Source of the DNA: Anaerocolumna sp047777345
GTDB lineage: Bacteria; Bacillota; Clostridia; Lachnospirales; Lachnospiraceae
Direction of reading: 5' to 3'
Length of the DNA stretch: 64,000 nt
NCBI GenBank assembly: GCA_047777345.1
Contig: JBKEEJ010000012.1
Coordinates: 1-64,000 of the forward strand
Positions 27,692 through 37,511 of this stretch are shown here, in pieces. Position 1 is the stretch's first letter, and the number at the start of each line of letters is the position of its first letter. Position numbers and translations under genes: made by a program. Below the pieces are notes generated by a model that saw only the letters and a list, made by a program, of their open reading frames with translations, had not been told where the DNA came from and made no database searches.

Positions 27692-29797
27692 ATGGCTGAC
27701 AAAATAACTGAAATCTTTGGTATTGATGTGTTTAATGAAGCAACTATGATTGAACGGTTGCCGAAAAAAACCTATGCTGCGTTAAAGAAAACAATTGAAA
27801 ATGGAGAGGACTTAGATCCTGCTGTGGCTGATGTGATTGCAAATGCAATGAAGGATTGGGCGATTGAACGAGGCGCAACTCATTTTACTCACTGGTTTCA
27901 GCCTATGACAAGTATAACTGCTGAAAAGCATGATTCTTTTATTAGTCCTGCTCCCGGCGGAAAAGTAATTATGGAGTTTTCCGGCAAGGAATTAATTAAA
28001 GGTGAACCGGATGCTTCTTCTTTCCCATCCGGTGGATTAAGAGCCACTTTTGAAGCACGTGGTTATACGGCATGGGATTGCACTTCCCCTGCATTTTTAA
28101 GAGAAGATGCAGCAGGTGTAACATTATGTATTCCAACCGCTTTCTGTTCCTACACTGGTGAAGCACTGGATAAGAAGACACCACTTCTTCGTTCCATGGA
28201 AGCTTTAAGTAAGCAGGCTGTTCGTATTTTAAAATTATTTGGACATAATGAAGTAAAATCGGTATATTGCTCCGTAGGTCCGGAACAGGAATACTTCTTA
28301 GTGGATAAGGAAAAATACTTAAAAAGAAAAGATTTAATTTTTAGCGGCCGTACTTTATTTGGGGCTATGCCTCCAAAGGGGCAGGAAATGGAAGACCATT
28401 ACTTCGGATGCCTAAAAGAACGAATCGGCGCATTTATGAAAGAAGTAAATGAGGAGTGCTGGAAACTTGGTATCTTAGCCAAGACACAGCATAACGAAGT
28501 TGCTCCTGCTCAGCATGAGCTGGCTCCAATTTATGCCACAGCCAATATAGCAACGGATCACAATCAGCTGGTTATGGAAACAATGAAAAAAGTTGCAAAT
28601 CGTCATGGTTTGGCATGTTTACTTCATGAAAAACCATTTGCCGGCGTAAATGGTTCTGGTAAGCATGACAACTGGTCTTTGGTTACCGATACCGGCGTTA
28701 ATCTTTTGGATCCGGGCAAAACTCCTCACGAAAATGTTCAGTTTTTATTATTCCTGACAGCCGTATTAAAAGCTGTGGATGAACATGCGGATTTACTTCG
28801 TCAGTCTGCATCCAATCCTGGAAATGATCACAGATTAGGTGCCAATGAAGCTCCGCCGGCTATTATTTCCGTTTTTGTGGGAGAACAGTTAGCTGATGTA
28901 ATAACTCAGTTAATTGAAACGGGAGAAGCTACCCGCAGTAAACAGGGCGGTAAACTGGACATTGGTGTTCACACAATTCCTAATATAAGAAAAGATGCAA
29001 CGGACAGGAACCGTACGTCACCATTTGCATTTACCGGTAATAAATTTGAATTCAGAATGGTTGGTTCCTCTATGTCCATCGCAGGGCCCAATACCGTGCT
29101 AAATACCATTGTTGCCGATGCCTTGTGTGATTTTGCGGATGAACTGGAAAAAGCCGATAACTTTGATGTTGCTGTTCATGATTTAATCAAAAAGACTCTT
29201 ACCGAACATCAGAGAATTATATTTAACGGCAACGGTTATTCCGAAGAATGGGTCGCTGAGGCTGAACGGAGAGGATTGCCGAATATTAAATCCATGGTAG
29301 AAGCAATTCCTGCTCTGGTAACTGACAAAGCAATCCGCCTATTCGGCAAACATAAGGTATTTTCCGAAGCGGAGCTTCGTGCCCGTGCGGAAATCGAATA
29401 TGAGAATTATTCCAAGACCATTAATATTGAAGCAAAAACGATGATTGATATGGCAAGCAGTCAGTTTATACCTGCCGCTATTAAGTATGAAACCAAGCTG
29501 GCAGAATCCATTAATTCCATAAAGGCTGCGGTTCCGGATGCTGACACCAGTGTACAGGAAAGCCTGTTAAAGGAAACATCCAGCCTTTTGACTTGCGCAA
29601 AATCCGCATTAAATAAATTGAAAGAATATGTGGAAATTGCTGCCGAAAAAGAAGGGGCCGAACAGGCAGTATATTTCAGAAACGTAGTGTTTCCAGCCAT
29701 GTCGGATCTTAGAAAGCCAATTGATAAGCTGGAATTAATTGTAGACAGAGAATTATGGCCGGTACCTACCTATGGCGATTTATTATTTGAAGTTTAA
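27692..29797 (+). CDS. glnN: type III glutamine synthetase (GlnN)
   Basis: Makes glutamine from glutamate, ammonia and ATP. The 701-residue length is diagnostic of GSIII rather than the ~440-residue GSI. Catalytic strands are recognisable: GPEQEYFLVDKE, the GSIII signature KPFAGVNGSGKHDNWSL, and the FRMVGSS motif. A long C-terminal helical region (about 600-690) is typical. GGAAGGAGA precedes the ATG. A possible attenuator upstream suggests nitrogen-responsive control. Confidence 0.95.
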   Translation: MADKITEIFGIDVFNEATMIERLPKKTYAALKKTIENGEDLDPAVADVIANAMKDWAIERGATHFTHWFQPMTSITAEKHDSFISPAPGGKVIMEFSGKELIKGEPDASSFPSGGLRATFEARGYTAWDCTSPAFLREDAAGVTLCIPTAFCSYTGEALDKKTPLLRSMEALSKQAVRILKLFGHNEVKSVYCSVGPEQEYFLVDKEKYLKRKDLIFSGRTLFGAMPPKGQEMEDHYFGCLKERIGAFMKEVNEECWKLGILAKTQHNEVAPAQHELAPIYATANIATDHNQLVMETMKKVANRHGLACLLHEKPFAGVNGSGKHDNWSLVTDTGVNLLDPGKTPHENVQFLLFLTAVLKAVDEHADLLRQSASNPGNDHRLGANEAPPAIISVFVGEQLADVITQLIETGEATRSKQGGKLDIGVHTIPNIRKDATDRNRTSPFAFTGNKFEFRMVGSSMSIAGPNTVLNTIVADALCDFADELEKADNFDVAVHDLIKKTLTEHQRIIFNGNGYSEEWVAEAERRGLPNIKSMVEAIPALVTDKAIRLFGKHKVFSEAELRARAEIEYENYSKTINIEAKTMIDMASSQFIPAAIKYETKLAESINSIKAAVPDADTSVQESLLKETSSLLTCAKSALNKLKEYVEIAAEKEGAEQAVYFRNVVFPAMSDLRKPIDKLELIVDRELWPVPTYGDLLFEV

Positions 29798-29811
29798 TAT
29801 TATGAATGGAA

Positions 29812-29838
29812 AGGGTTGCCTGTATGGCAACCTTTTTT
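29812..29838 (+). terminator. glnN terminator
   Basis: GGTTGCC / GGCAACC stem followed by TTTTTT. Confidence 0.9.
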
Positions 29839-30003
29839 CATTCAATAGGAAAGACTTACTGTTTAGTGTTAAAAAAAGCCTTTCGGGCAAGGAATTTCAA
29901 ACTAAATTATTGATGCTGGACAATTTATAAGTTTTATCGGATAATAAAAATGCTTATATGATTAATAATAATACTTACAAGAACTAATTTTAAAGGAGAA
30001 AAT

Positions 30004-30747
30004 ATGCGTAATATTAAATTAGTACTGGAATATGATGGTTCCAGATACGATGGCTGGCAAAAGATAGCCGGTAATTCAAAAAGCGTAACAATACAGGATA
30101 AAATTGAGAACGTATTATCCAAAATGGAAAATGAACCGGTTACTGTTATAGGCGCAGCCAGAACAGAAGCGGGAGTTCATGCCTATGGTCAGATTGCCAA
30201 CTTTCATACCAGTTCGGATATGAAATTGTATGAAATAAAACATTATTTAAACCGTTTTTTACCAAGAGACATCGCCGTACTGGAAGTAGCGGAGGTACCG
30301 GAACGTTTTCACAGCAGCTTTAATGCCAAAGCCTTCCGATATGAATACAAGATTACTACGGGAGAGGTACCGTCGGTTTTTGAGAGAAAATACAGTTATT
30401 ACAGTTTCCATAAGCTGGATATTCCTGCAATGAAAAAAGCTTCGGAATATTTACTAGGCACACATGATTTAAAAGCATTTTCAGACAATAAACGATTAAA
30501 AAAATCAACATTACGGACCATTAATAAGATAGATATCCGTCAGGATATTAACGAAATTGTAATCGGTATTGAAGCGGATGATTTTTGGCCCAATATGGCA
30601 CGCATTATAGCGGGCACCCTGATTGAAATCGGTGAGGGAAAGAAAGCTGCGGATAACATGAAAGAAATAATTGAAAGCGGCAACCGTGAACTGGCCGGTA
30701 TGACTGCTGAAGCCAGAGGCTTATTTTTGCGGGAAGTTTTGTATTGA
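30004..30747 (+). CDS. truA: tRNA pseudouridine synthase A family protein
   Basis: TruA modifies U38-40 in tRNA anticodon arms. The 247-residue protein has the family N-terminus (EYDGSRYDGWQK) and the active-site loop, but that loop reads AARTEAGVHAYGQ: Glu55 stands where TruA enzymes have the catalytic aspartate (RTDAGVHA). FRYEY, the DFWPNMARIIAGTLIEIGEG C-terminal motif and the overall length are normal. AAAGGAGAAAAT precedes the ATG. The substitution may mark a divergent or impaired paralogue; a second truA may exist elsewhere. Confidence 0.85.
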   Translation: MRNIKLVLEYDGSRYDGWQKIAGNSKSVTIQDKIENVLSKMENEPVTVIGAARTEAGVHAYGQIANFHTSSDMKLYEIKHYLNRFLPRDIAVLEVAEVPERFHSSFNAKAFRYEYKITTGEVPSVFERKYSYYSFHKLDIPAMKKASEYLLGTHDLKAFSDNKRLKKSTLRTINKIDIRQDINEIVIGIEADDFWPNMARIIAGTLIEIGEGKKAADNMKEIIESGNRELAGMTAEARGLFLREVLY

Positions 30748-30759
30748 ATTTAATTTGAC

Positions 30760-30812
30760 AAAAGCCTATACCGGCTTAAGTATATAAACTTAAGATAGAG
30801 TATAGGCTTTTA
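30760..30812. terminator. shared terminator between convergent genes
   Basis: AAAAGCCTATAC / GTATAGGCTTTT with inner CTTAAG/CTTAAG; A and T runs flank it on both sides, so it can serve both truA and the reductase gene. Confidence 0.85.
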
Positions 30813-30819
30813 TTTATAA

Positions 30820-31329
30820 TTATTCTTTTATCAGAACCTTCTGGATTTCTGAAATATACAAGGTATGATAGTCTTTTTCCGGATAGCATTTCCCTGGTAT
30901 ACTGGTGTCTATAAAATTATCCGGATCAAAGGGCTGGGCAAAAAGCTTTTTGCAAAAGAGAACGGTTTTTGCTTCTGCAAAATAAGGGATTCCGTTATCG
31001 TAAGCAACGGTTAATCCGGATTTTGCTATTTTGTCTTCATCCCTGCCAGAAACTGTACCAAGGTAACCTAATGTTTTCTTGTAACTGTTATCATAAAAAC
31101 TCAATGAAAAATTATCTGCAAAATCTACGAATTCTTTCGTATATCGCTGGGGACGGATTACCGTATAAGCAACTTTTTTATCCCACAGAATTCCAAAACC
31201 GCCCCAGGATGCGGTCATAGTATTTACCTTTCCTTCCTTTTCTGCCGTAATGAGCATCCATTCGTCACCAATCATGTGAAAAGGATTGCCTTCCAGTTTT
31301 AATATGGGTATTTCTTTGAAATGATTCAT
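30820..31329 (-). CDS. flavin reductase-like protein (FMN-binding split barrel)
   Basis: A 169-residue member of the flavin reductase-like family. Typical elements are MTASWGGFGILWDKKVAYTV, RYTKEFVDFADNFSLSF, and YLGTVSGRDEDKI. The frame extends upstream, but AAAAAGGAGGTACATT sits directly before the ATG at 31329, and the upstream residues look like untranslated spacer. Such proteins reduce or bind FMN; no partner enzyme is adjacent. Confidence 0.86.
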   Translation of the reverse strand: MNHFKEIPILKLEGNPFHMIGDEWMLITAEKEGKVNTMTASWGGFGILWDKKVAYTVIRPQRYTKEFVDFADNFSLSFYDNSYKKTLGYLGTVSGRDEDKIAKSGLTVAYDNGIPYFAEAKTVLFCKKLFAQPFDPDNFIDTSIPGKCYPEKDYHTLYISEIQKVLIKE

Positions 31330-31660
31330 AATGTACCTCCTTTTTCCGAATTCAAATATTTGCAATATTATTTTAAGTATATACGCTGTGAATATAAGAA
31401 TCAAGGTAAACGTCAAATAAAACAGTGCATAATCACAGTAAATACAATTATTCTTATAATTTAGAATTAAGGGAGGTTACCCGTTCCTACAGACAAGTCA
31501 GGGTGGCAGTATTATTATGTGAATTATATAAAATTAAATTTACAATTTATGTAAATTATGAAAATGTAACCAGTTCATTCAGGAACACATTGGGCTACTG
31601 GATATGCATATAAAGAATATAATATTCTTCAGGAACAAAAGTTAAAGTATTCTGTAATAA

Positions 31661-31702
31661 AGCCGAAAAGAAATGATTATAAATCATCTTTCCGGTTTTA
31701 TT
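31661..31702. terminator. hairpin in the reductase-glmS spacer
   Basis: CCGAAAAGAAATGATT pairs imperfectly with AAATCATCTTTCCGG, followed by TTTTATTATA. The 496-bp spacer 31330-31825 otherwise contains the reductase ribosome site, a palindrome AAGAATATAATATTCTT near 31613, and no convincing gene. Confidence 0.4.
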
Positions 31703-31772
31703 ATACACTGTTTTATTTGATGCTTATAAATCAAGAAAAGGATGGAGAACCACTTTTTGCAATAACATAAAT

Positions 31773-31804
31773 TTAAGGGACTATTACCAGTAATAGCCCC
31801 TTAA
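31773..31804 (-). terminator. glmS terminator
   Basis: On the minus strand TTAAGGGGCTATTA / TAATAGTCCCTTAA follows the glmS stop by about 20 bp and leads into AATTTATGTTATT. Confidence 0.65.
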
Positions 31805-31825
31805 AATGGATTTGACATTATTAAT

Positions 31826-33649
31826 TTATTCCACCGTTACGGATTTAGCCAGGTGGCGCGGCTGATCCACATTTAAGCCGCGGTGTACCGAAATATAGTA
31901 TGCCAGTAACTGTAATACGACAGCAGTAGTAAAGGGCGTCAGATTATCGGAAAGTTCCGGTAAAGTAATGCGATAATCATATATGGAAGAATCCACTTTT
32001 GTGTTTCCGTTGGTAATTAATATGACGAAGGCTTCCCTGGCTCTTACTTCTTTCACATTGGATATCATTTTATTATAAGTCTTGGACTGGGTCGCCAGCG
32101 CAATAACGGGAACGTCTTTTGCAACAAGGGATAAAGTTCCGTGTTTTAATTCGCCGGCAGCATATGCTTCGGAATGAATATAACTGATTTCCTTTAATTT
32201 AAGGGATCCTTCACAGGAAAGGGCATAATCTAAGCCCCGTCCGATAAAGAACAAATCTTCTTTATCCTTAAGATTTAAACTTATTTTATTAATATCATCA
32301 GCCAAAGCCAGAGTTTTTTCTACTGCCGGAATAACGTTCTGAAGTTCCTTTATACTGGCAATACATTCTGCTTTTGTTATGGTTTTACGGATCAGGGCAA
32401 AATGATATGCCAATAAATACAGGCAGGACAATTGGGCGGTATATGCCTTTGTACTGGCTACTGCAATTTCCGGGCCGGCATGGGTATATAGTACATAGTT
32501 GCTTTCCCTTGCAATGGAGGAACCTTTTACATTGACGATGGACAGGGTAGTTGCCCCGTGTTCCTTGGCAAGTCTTAAGGCCGCCAGGGTATCTGCGGTT
32601 TCTCCGGACTGAGAGATTGTAATAACCAGGGTGTTTTTGTCTATGATAGGGTCCTGATAGCGGAATTCGGAAGCAATTTCAACCGTAACCGGAATACGTA
32701 AAAGTTTTTCCATCAGAACTTTTCCCACCAGACCGGCATGCATAGCCGTACCACAGGCAATGATTATAATCCGGTTTATGCCATCAAAAATTACATCCGG
32801 TATCCCGTCATTGGAAAAATCGGGGACTTGTTTATTCATTAACCGGGGCATAATGGTGGAACGGATGGATTCGGGCTGCTCGTAAATTTCTTTTAACATA
32901 AAATGTGGATATCCGCCTTTTTGAGCTGCCGTTATATCCCAGTTTACATGAAGCATCTTCGGAGTAATCACATTATCATTTAAATCTGTTACCGTTATAT
33001 TATCTTTGGTTAGTCTGGCTATATGCATTTCCGGAAGAACAAAATAATCCCTGGAGTATTTGATTAAAGCCACCATATCGGAAGCTATGATGGAACCTTC
33101 CTTGGAATGGCAGGCCACCAAAGGACTTCCGTTCCTTATACAATATATGACTTCCGGTTCATCTTCAAACAGGATACAGAAAGCATACGCCCCGTCCAAA
33201 CGTGCAACGGCCTTTTTCATGGCGTCAATTGGATTCCCTTCATATAAGCTGTCGATTAACATAGCGACAATTTCCGTATCTGTTTGTGAAACAGGATATT
33301 TTCCCTGTGCCGCCAATTCCAGTTCCAGTTCGTGATAGTTTTCAATAATACCGTTGTGAATTAATGTCACCTTGCCAAAAGTATGGGGATGGGAATTAAT
33401 ATCGGATACACCACCGTGAGTGGCCCAGCGGGTATGACCGATTCCGCAGGTACTATTTATATCCTTGACGGACTCAACTTTTTCCCGCAGAGTGGAAACT
33501 TTTCCTACGGTTTTAACAGTATGGATACGATTATTGGCAGTGAATGCTATGCCAGCGCTGTCATAACCACGGTATTCTAATGCAGCAAGTCCTTCCAGTA
33601 ACACATTTTTTGCTTCCGTATAACCTGTAAAGCCTATAATTCCACACAT
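31826..33649 (-). CDS. glmS: glutamine-fructose-6-phosphate aminotransferase (isomerizing)
   Basis: Makes glucosamine 6-phosphate for cell-wall synthesis. The 607 residues show the N-terminal glutaminase (MCGIIGFTG with nucleophile Cys2, LEYRGYDSAG, GHTRWATHG) and two SIS sugar-isomerase domains (ISQSGETADTLAALR; RGLDYALSCEGSLKLKE), ending LAKSVTVE, the classical C-terminus. AAGGAGATTTATT precedes the ATG. A glmS ribozyme lies upstream, so excess product should lower the mRNA. Confidence 0.97.
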   Translation of the reverse strand: MCGIIGFTGYTEAKNVLLEGLAALEYRGYDSAGIAFTANNRIHTVKTVGKVSTLREKVESVKDINSTCGIGHTRWATHGGVSDINSHPHTFGKVTLIHNGIIENYHELELELAAQGKYPVSQTDTEIVAMLIDSLYEGNPIDAMKKAVARLDGAYAFCILFEDEPEVIYCIRNGSPLVACHSKEGSIIASDMVALIKYSRDYFVLPEMHIARLTKDNITVTDLNDNVITPKMLHVNWDITAAQKGGYPHFMLKEIYEQPESIRSTIMPRLMNKQVPDFSNDGIPDVIFDGINRIIIIACGTAMHAGLVGKVLMEKLLRIPVTVEIASEFRYQDPIIDKNTLVITISQSGETADTLAALRLAKEHGATTLSIVNVKGSSIARESNYVLYTHAGPEIAVASTKAYTAQLSCLYLLAYHFALIRKTITKAECIASIKELQNVIPAVEKTLALADDINKISLNLKDKEDLFFIGRGLDYALSCEGSLKLKEISYIHSEAYAAGELKHGTLSLVAKDVPVIALATQSKTYNKMISNVKEVRAREAFVILITNGNTKVDSSIYDYRITLPELSDNLTPFTTAVVLQLLAYYISVHRGLNVDQPRHLAKSVTVE

Positions 33650-33785
33650 AATAAATCTCCTTCCTTATTGACGCACGGCAATAAACCAAGCAATTTTCAT
33701 CACCTGGTAAAGCATGCGTTTCAGGAATCGTTACGATGCCTGATTCATTTTTCAATGTTCTTTTTTTAAAAGTCAGAAATTCACA

Positions 33786-34010
33786 GCACTACTAAGCTTC
33801 AAGCCAAACTTGAAGTCAGAGTAACACTCTAATTTCCCAATCTTGGTTATGCCGCTTTTGTTCTACGGTTACCCATAGTTTTTTTCGGCATATCACGCAT
33901 CCAAGCATGCGAGAGAGCATCCGCCGAATATTTCGATAACTCTCTACCTCGTTAACCTTTAAAAGGAGCTTAAACTCCTTTGCCCAAAAAGGTCCATGGC
34001 GCTAATTTAA
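33786..34010 (-). ncRNA. glmS ribozyme-riboswitch
   Basis: On the minus strand the conserved core is present in order: TTAGCGCC at the cleavage site, ACGAGGTAGAG, GTTATCGA, then TTCGGCGGATG and CTCTC. Self-cleavage would fall between A34003 and G34002. P3-like (GCATGC...GATGCG) and ATATGCCG/CGGCAT pairings follow, and a CTTCAAG/CTTGAAG hairpin near 33795-33813 is a P4-like stem. It sits about 135 nt before the glmS ribosome site. Glucosamine 6-phosphate is the known cofactor. The exact 3' boundary is approximate. Confidence 0.95.
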
Positions 34011-34367
34011 ACATTTCTGTTTGGCTGATCTTGGGCTGATCGTGTTTACGGGTTACGGTGATATCACAAATATAGTATATGCACCCGGTTTTTAATTGCT
34101 ACCGGTTACATTACGGATTAATTTGTGATGGTGAAATGTTAACATGAAAAAGAATAAAAGTCAATGAGGCGAAGGATAAATTAAGAGAAAATTAATCTGT
34201 ATGTGGCAAACAGATGTAATAACCGACTGCATAGATGTATTTTGCTTATAGAAAATTTACCGTTATCAAAGGTTATTCCTGCAAAATACACAGTATTGCC
34301 AGAGTAAGATAAGAAAAAACAGCCTGTGAATATCAGAAGGAACAATTCTTACTCTGGCTTTATGGTA
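34011..34367. other. glmS upstream spacer
   Basis: 357 bp between the ribozyme and the decayed subtilase. It must hold the glmS promoter on the minus strand, but I do not see a clear -35/-10 pair. No coding frame is convincing. Confidence 0.4.
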
Positions 34368-35859
34368 TTATTCGCCTTCTAAACTTACAAATGTATTGTA
34401 TATATTTACTGTACCCAAACCCCATTCCTGACTGGGATAAGTATAAGCGGGATTTCGTTCCACACCCCGGAGCAAGTATTTTAAAATCTGGTAAGAATCC
34501 AGAGATCTGTCATTGCCCTTTACAATACCCCATTCAAACAGCATGGCGGTAACGCCCGTTAAGAGCGCGGCGGCAGCGCTGGTACCAGAAAAGGGGCCGA
34601 ATGCGGTTTCATCCGTGATAAACCCCCTTACCGGAAGCCAGATATGAAATCCAGTGTTGATACTTGAAGCATATACCCGAAATCGCCATATACCCGGAGC
34701 AGGATTTCGAAAACGCATCAGGATAAGTTGGTCACCAGTGGAAGCTTCTACTATAACATAATCAATTAAAATAGTGGTAGCTTCAAAGATAAATCGTAAG
34801 TCTCTGTGTTCCCCGATTCGTGCCGGTATTCTTGGAACAAACTCACCGGAAGGAGATACAATATCGATGGAATAAGTGCCGGGAACGTTTCCCCGAAAAA
34901 TTGTTCTCATTGGAGCCAACCCGTAATTCCACTTGGCTATAGCCGATTGCGGGATCAATTTCTCCATAAAAATGGTGGGCGGCATTTCCTTCATTGCCGG
35001 CTGCAATAATGATTCCGATACCCACTTGATTGGCATATAAACTTATAACATCGTTTAGGGGTCCTACGCCAGTATGGCCTCCCTGGTTGGTGCCTAATCC
35101 GATACATATGGCAATAGGACGATTTAGTTTTCTGGCAGTGTTAACCAGATAAGTTAATCCAAACATTATATCTGATTCCGCATAGCAGAGCACATTGTCC
35201 GGTACGCCAAAGAAATCTTTTATGCCGGGTTTTGCAGTTTTTAATTTCACAATAATATATTCTGTCAAGGGAGCTACTCCGTAAAAATCAGCGTTTAAAT
35301 CCGGAGTACCGCCGGCAAGACCAGCAAGAGTGGTGCCATGACCAATTTCATCGGTACTGGGCACGATATCTAATGGGTTTTCACTTTGCAGAGCCAAATT
35401 AATCTGCTCTCTGGTATATTCCGTACCAAAGTAAAAGATATCTGACGTTGCAGAGAGATTTTCAATAGTCTGGTCCCAAATGGATATAATCCGGGTGGTA
35501 TTATCGGCGTATTTAAACAGCGGATTCTGATAGTCAATACCCGTATCGATAAAGCCTAAGAGCACACCGCTTCCTCTTAGGGCAAGGGTTGGTATGTTTT
35601 GCACCCGTAATACTCCCATAGCTTCCAGACTGGTTGTATCCATAAGGGAATATAGTTTAGGTATAGTAGAATATGTTACGGGACTGAGTAACCTGCTTTG
35701 AACACTGGTTACGGGAATATACAGCACCGCATATTTGTCATTGATGTAATTAATTGTTTCACCTGCAAGCCTGCTGATTTCCTCGGGATTAATGGCATAA
35801 TCGAAAATTACGTCCGTATATTCATCGTTAAAAATTTTCCTTCTATCTTCCTCATTCAT
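34368..35859 (-). pseudogene. Csp-like S8 (subtilisin) peptidase, frameshifted
   Basis: Two overlapping frames read as one subtilase of about 490 codons. The first (ATG at 35859) carries the catalytic Asp (GFIDTGIDY) and His (DEIGHGTTLAGLAGG); the second carries the catalytic Ser (GPFSGTSAAAALLTG) and the C-terminal helix YQILKYLLRGVER. The frame switches at the A5 run 34896-34900: dropping one base joins VGSNENNF to RGNVPGTYSIDIVSPSGE. Compared with relatives I recall, a few residues are also missing at the join. The architecture resembles clostridial Csp germination proteases and their vegetative paralogues. It is a pseudogene unless the run is a sequencing error. Confidence 0.82.
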
Positions 35860-35937
35860 GTTTCATACGCCCAGCTAACCATAGTGTTTACTTTACATTA
35901 TATGTTAAATAAACTTAAGATCATTACAACTAAATAA

Positions 35938-35995
35938 AATAAGAATGGCTTGTCGGGTAACACAGATAATGTGCTTACGGCAAACCATTCTTATT
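35938..35995 (-). terminator. terminator of the aldo/keto reductase gene
   Basis: AATAAGAATGG and CCATTCTTATT pair across ~35 nt; on the minus strand it follows the stop directly and runs into TTATTTTATTTAG. Confidence 0.75.
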
Positions 35996-37092
35996 TATGC
36001 GTTTTGTGCTATTTCAGCCAGTCTTTCAATAATAGGCAGATGCTGGGTACATAATTTCTCGCATTTACCACACTTTATGCATTCGGAAGCCCTGGAAGCC
36101 GGTATATGCCAGTGATTTTTCAGCCGGTCTTCCAAATCATTGCCAAGTATTTTTTCGTTATAAGCGTCCATAAATTTGGGAATGTCTATGTTTTTTGGAC
36201 AGTGTTTGCAGTATGCACAGCCTGTGCAGAGATTATTAACGGCAATTCCTTTGTTCTCATATTCCCTGTAAATTTCTTTGGCCGGACGTTCAACAAGATT
36301 TTCCACTGCCTGACAGGCATCATCCACATGGGCTTTTGTGGTACAGCCGGCAAGTGTTATAGTAATTTCCCGATGAGAAGCTACAAAATTAAGAGCAGCC
36401 TGGGGAACGGTTAAGTTTTTCCCTTCTGTCAGATAGCGGAAAATGTCGGGATTATTGGGGATTGTGCCGCCTCCTAAAGGATTCATGACTACAACACCCA
36501 TACCTTTTTTATATGCAGCTTCAATACCGCTTTGGCGAAAACGATAATTAAGGGCATTGTAACCGATAAGCATTCCTTTGAATAAATCGGATGCAACTGC
36601 TTCTTCCAGTTCGTTTCCCTGCATATGGGACGAAAATACAATATTTCGTATCAAACCTTCCTGTTTTGCTTCTTCAAAAAAGGGATACAAAGCATCACAC
36701 TGTTTTTTAAAGGATTCAAGATCTAAAATGCACCATAAATGATAAAAATCCAGATAATCAACTTTTAACCTGGTTAAAGTTGTTTCCAGTCTTTTGCGAA
36801 AATCATCCCGGCTGCATTTCCCGCCAATTGTTCCCATATTGGTTTTTGATGAAACATAATAGCTGTTTCTTGGCAGCTGTGATAATGCCATACCAGTTAT
36901 GATTTCGCTTTTATCATCACAGTAAAAAGGGGCCGTATCAAAATAATTAATTCCCTTTTCATGTGCATATAAAACTACTTCGGCACATTTTTCCAAATTG
37001 CCTGCTTTCACATCTTCATCCGCAAAGCGCATGCAACCCATGCCTATAGCAGATACCATCATATCCGTATTGCCATATCGTTTGTAATACAT
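35995..37092 (-). CDS. aldo/keto reductase with C-terminal 4Fe-4S domain
   Basis: A 365-residue NADPH-dependent oxidoreductase. The TIM barrel has the tetrad region INYFDTAPFYCDD (Asp, Tyr) and Lys in YYVSSKTNMG. After about residue 285 it carries two cysteine clusters, CTGCAYCKHCPK and CIKCGKCEKLC, which fit iron-sulfur binding and are typical of a clostridial subgroup. TTTTTGGAGGACTAGT precedes the ATG. The substrate is unknown; monocistronic. Confidence 0.9.
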   Translation of the reverse strand: MYYKRYGNTDMMVSAIGMGCMRFADEDVKAGNLEKCAEVVLYAHEKGINYFDTAPFYCDDKSEIITGMALSQLPRNSYYVSSKTNMGTIGGKCSRDDFRKRLETTLTRLKVDYLDFYHLWCILDLESFKKQCDALYPFFEEAKQEGLIRNIVFSSHMQGNELEEAVASDLFKGMLIGYNALNYRFRQSGIEAAYKKGMGVVVMNPLGGGTIPNNPDIFRYLTEGKNLTVPQAALNFVASHREITITLAGCTTKAHVDDACQAVENLVERPAKEIYREYENKGIAVNNLCTGCAYCKHCPKNIDIPKFMDAYNEKILGNDLEDRLKNHWHIPASRASECIKCGKCEKLCTQHLPIIERLAEIAQNA

Positions 37093-37235
37093 ACTAGTCC
37101 TCCAAAAATTAGTGGTTATAATATCCAGACGATATTATGCTAGTAGTATATCAGAATATATGGTTTTGCACAACAAATTTAGTCTATTAAATTCATTTTC
37201 AATCAAATTTTTTTAAGGAAAATATTAGGAAATTA

Positions 37236-37264
37236 TTGCCTTTTTTTCAGGAATAGGGTATGAT
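37236..37264 (+). promoter_or_regulatory. probable promoter of the small membrane protein/NYN pair
   Basis: TTGCCT and TATGAT are separated by 17 bases, about 80 bp before the first start codon. Confidence 0.5.
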
Positions 37265-37346
37265 TTATTATATAATTAATAAGGGGAAATATAGTAAGAG
37301 ACTGATTTTTAAGAATAAGAACAAAAGGGATATCCGAAAGGAAAGT

Positions 37347-37511
37347 ATGAAATTGAATTGGACTAATGTAAAATCAAATAAAGCCATTATTTTGCCTTTG
37401 TATATTTTTTCTATCGTTGTTTTTAAAGTGCTTTTTGGGTCAGGTATAGGAGATATATGGGACTGGATAATTGCAAAGTCATTAAATAAGAATAAGAGGA
37501 GCACTTTATGA
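37347..37511 (+). CDS. small membrane protein (54 residues), unknown
   Basis: Begins MKLNWTNVKSNKAI, has one hydrophobic helix (IILPLYIFSIVVFKVLF) and a positive C-terminal tail (KSLNKNKRS). GAAAGGAAAGT gives a good start at 37347; an upstream ATG in the same frame has none. Its stop overlaps the NYN start by 4 bp (ATGA), so the two are translationally coupled. It could tether or regulate the NYN protein at the membrane, which is inference from the pairing. Confidence 0.6.
   Translation: MKLNWTNVKSNKAIILPLYIFSIVVFKVLFGSGIGDIWDWIIAKSLNKNKRSTL

Noticed and set aside
31425..31613. 62-codon ORF between the flavin reductase and glmS genes
   Set aside because: No ribosome site, no recognisable motif, and composition like untranslated spacer.
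34368..35036. Separate gene for the C-terminal half of the subtilase
   Set aside because: It has the catalytic Ser but no ribosome site, and it overlaps and completes the upstream fragment in another frame; it is one frameshifted gene.
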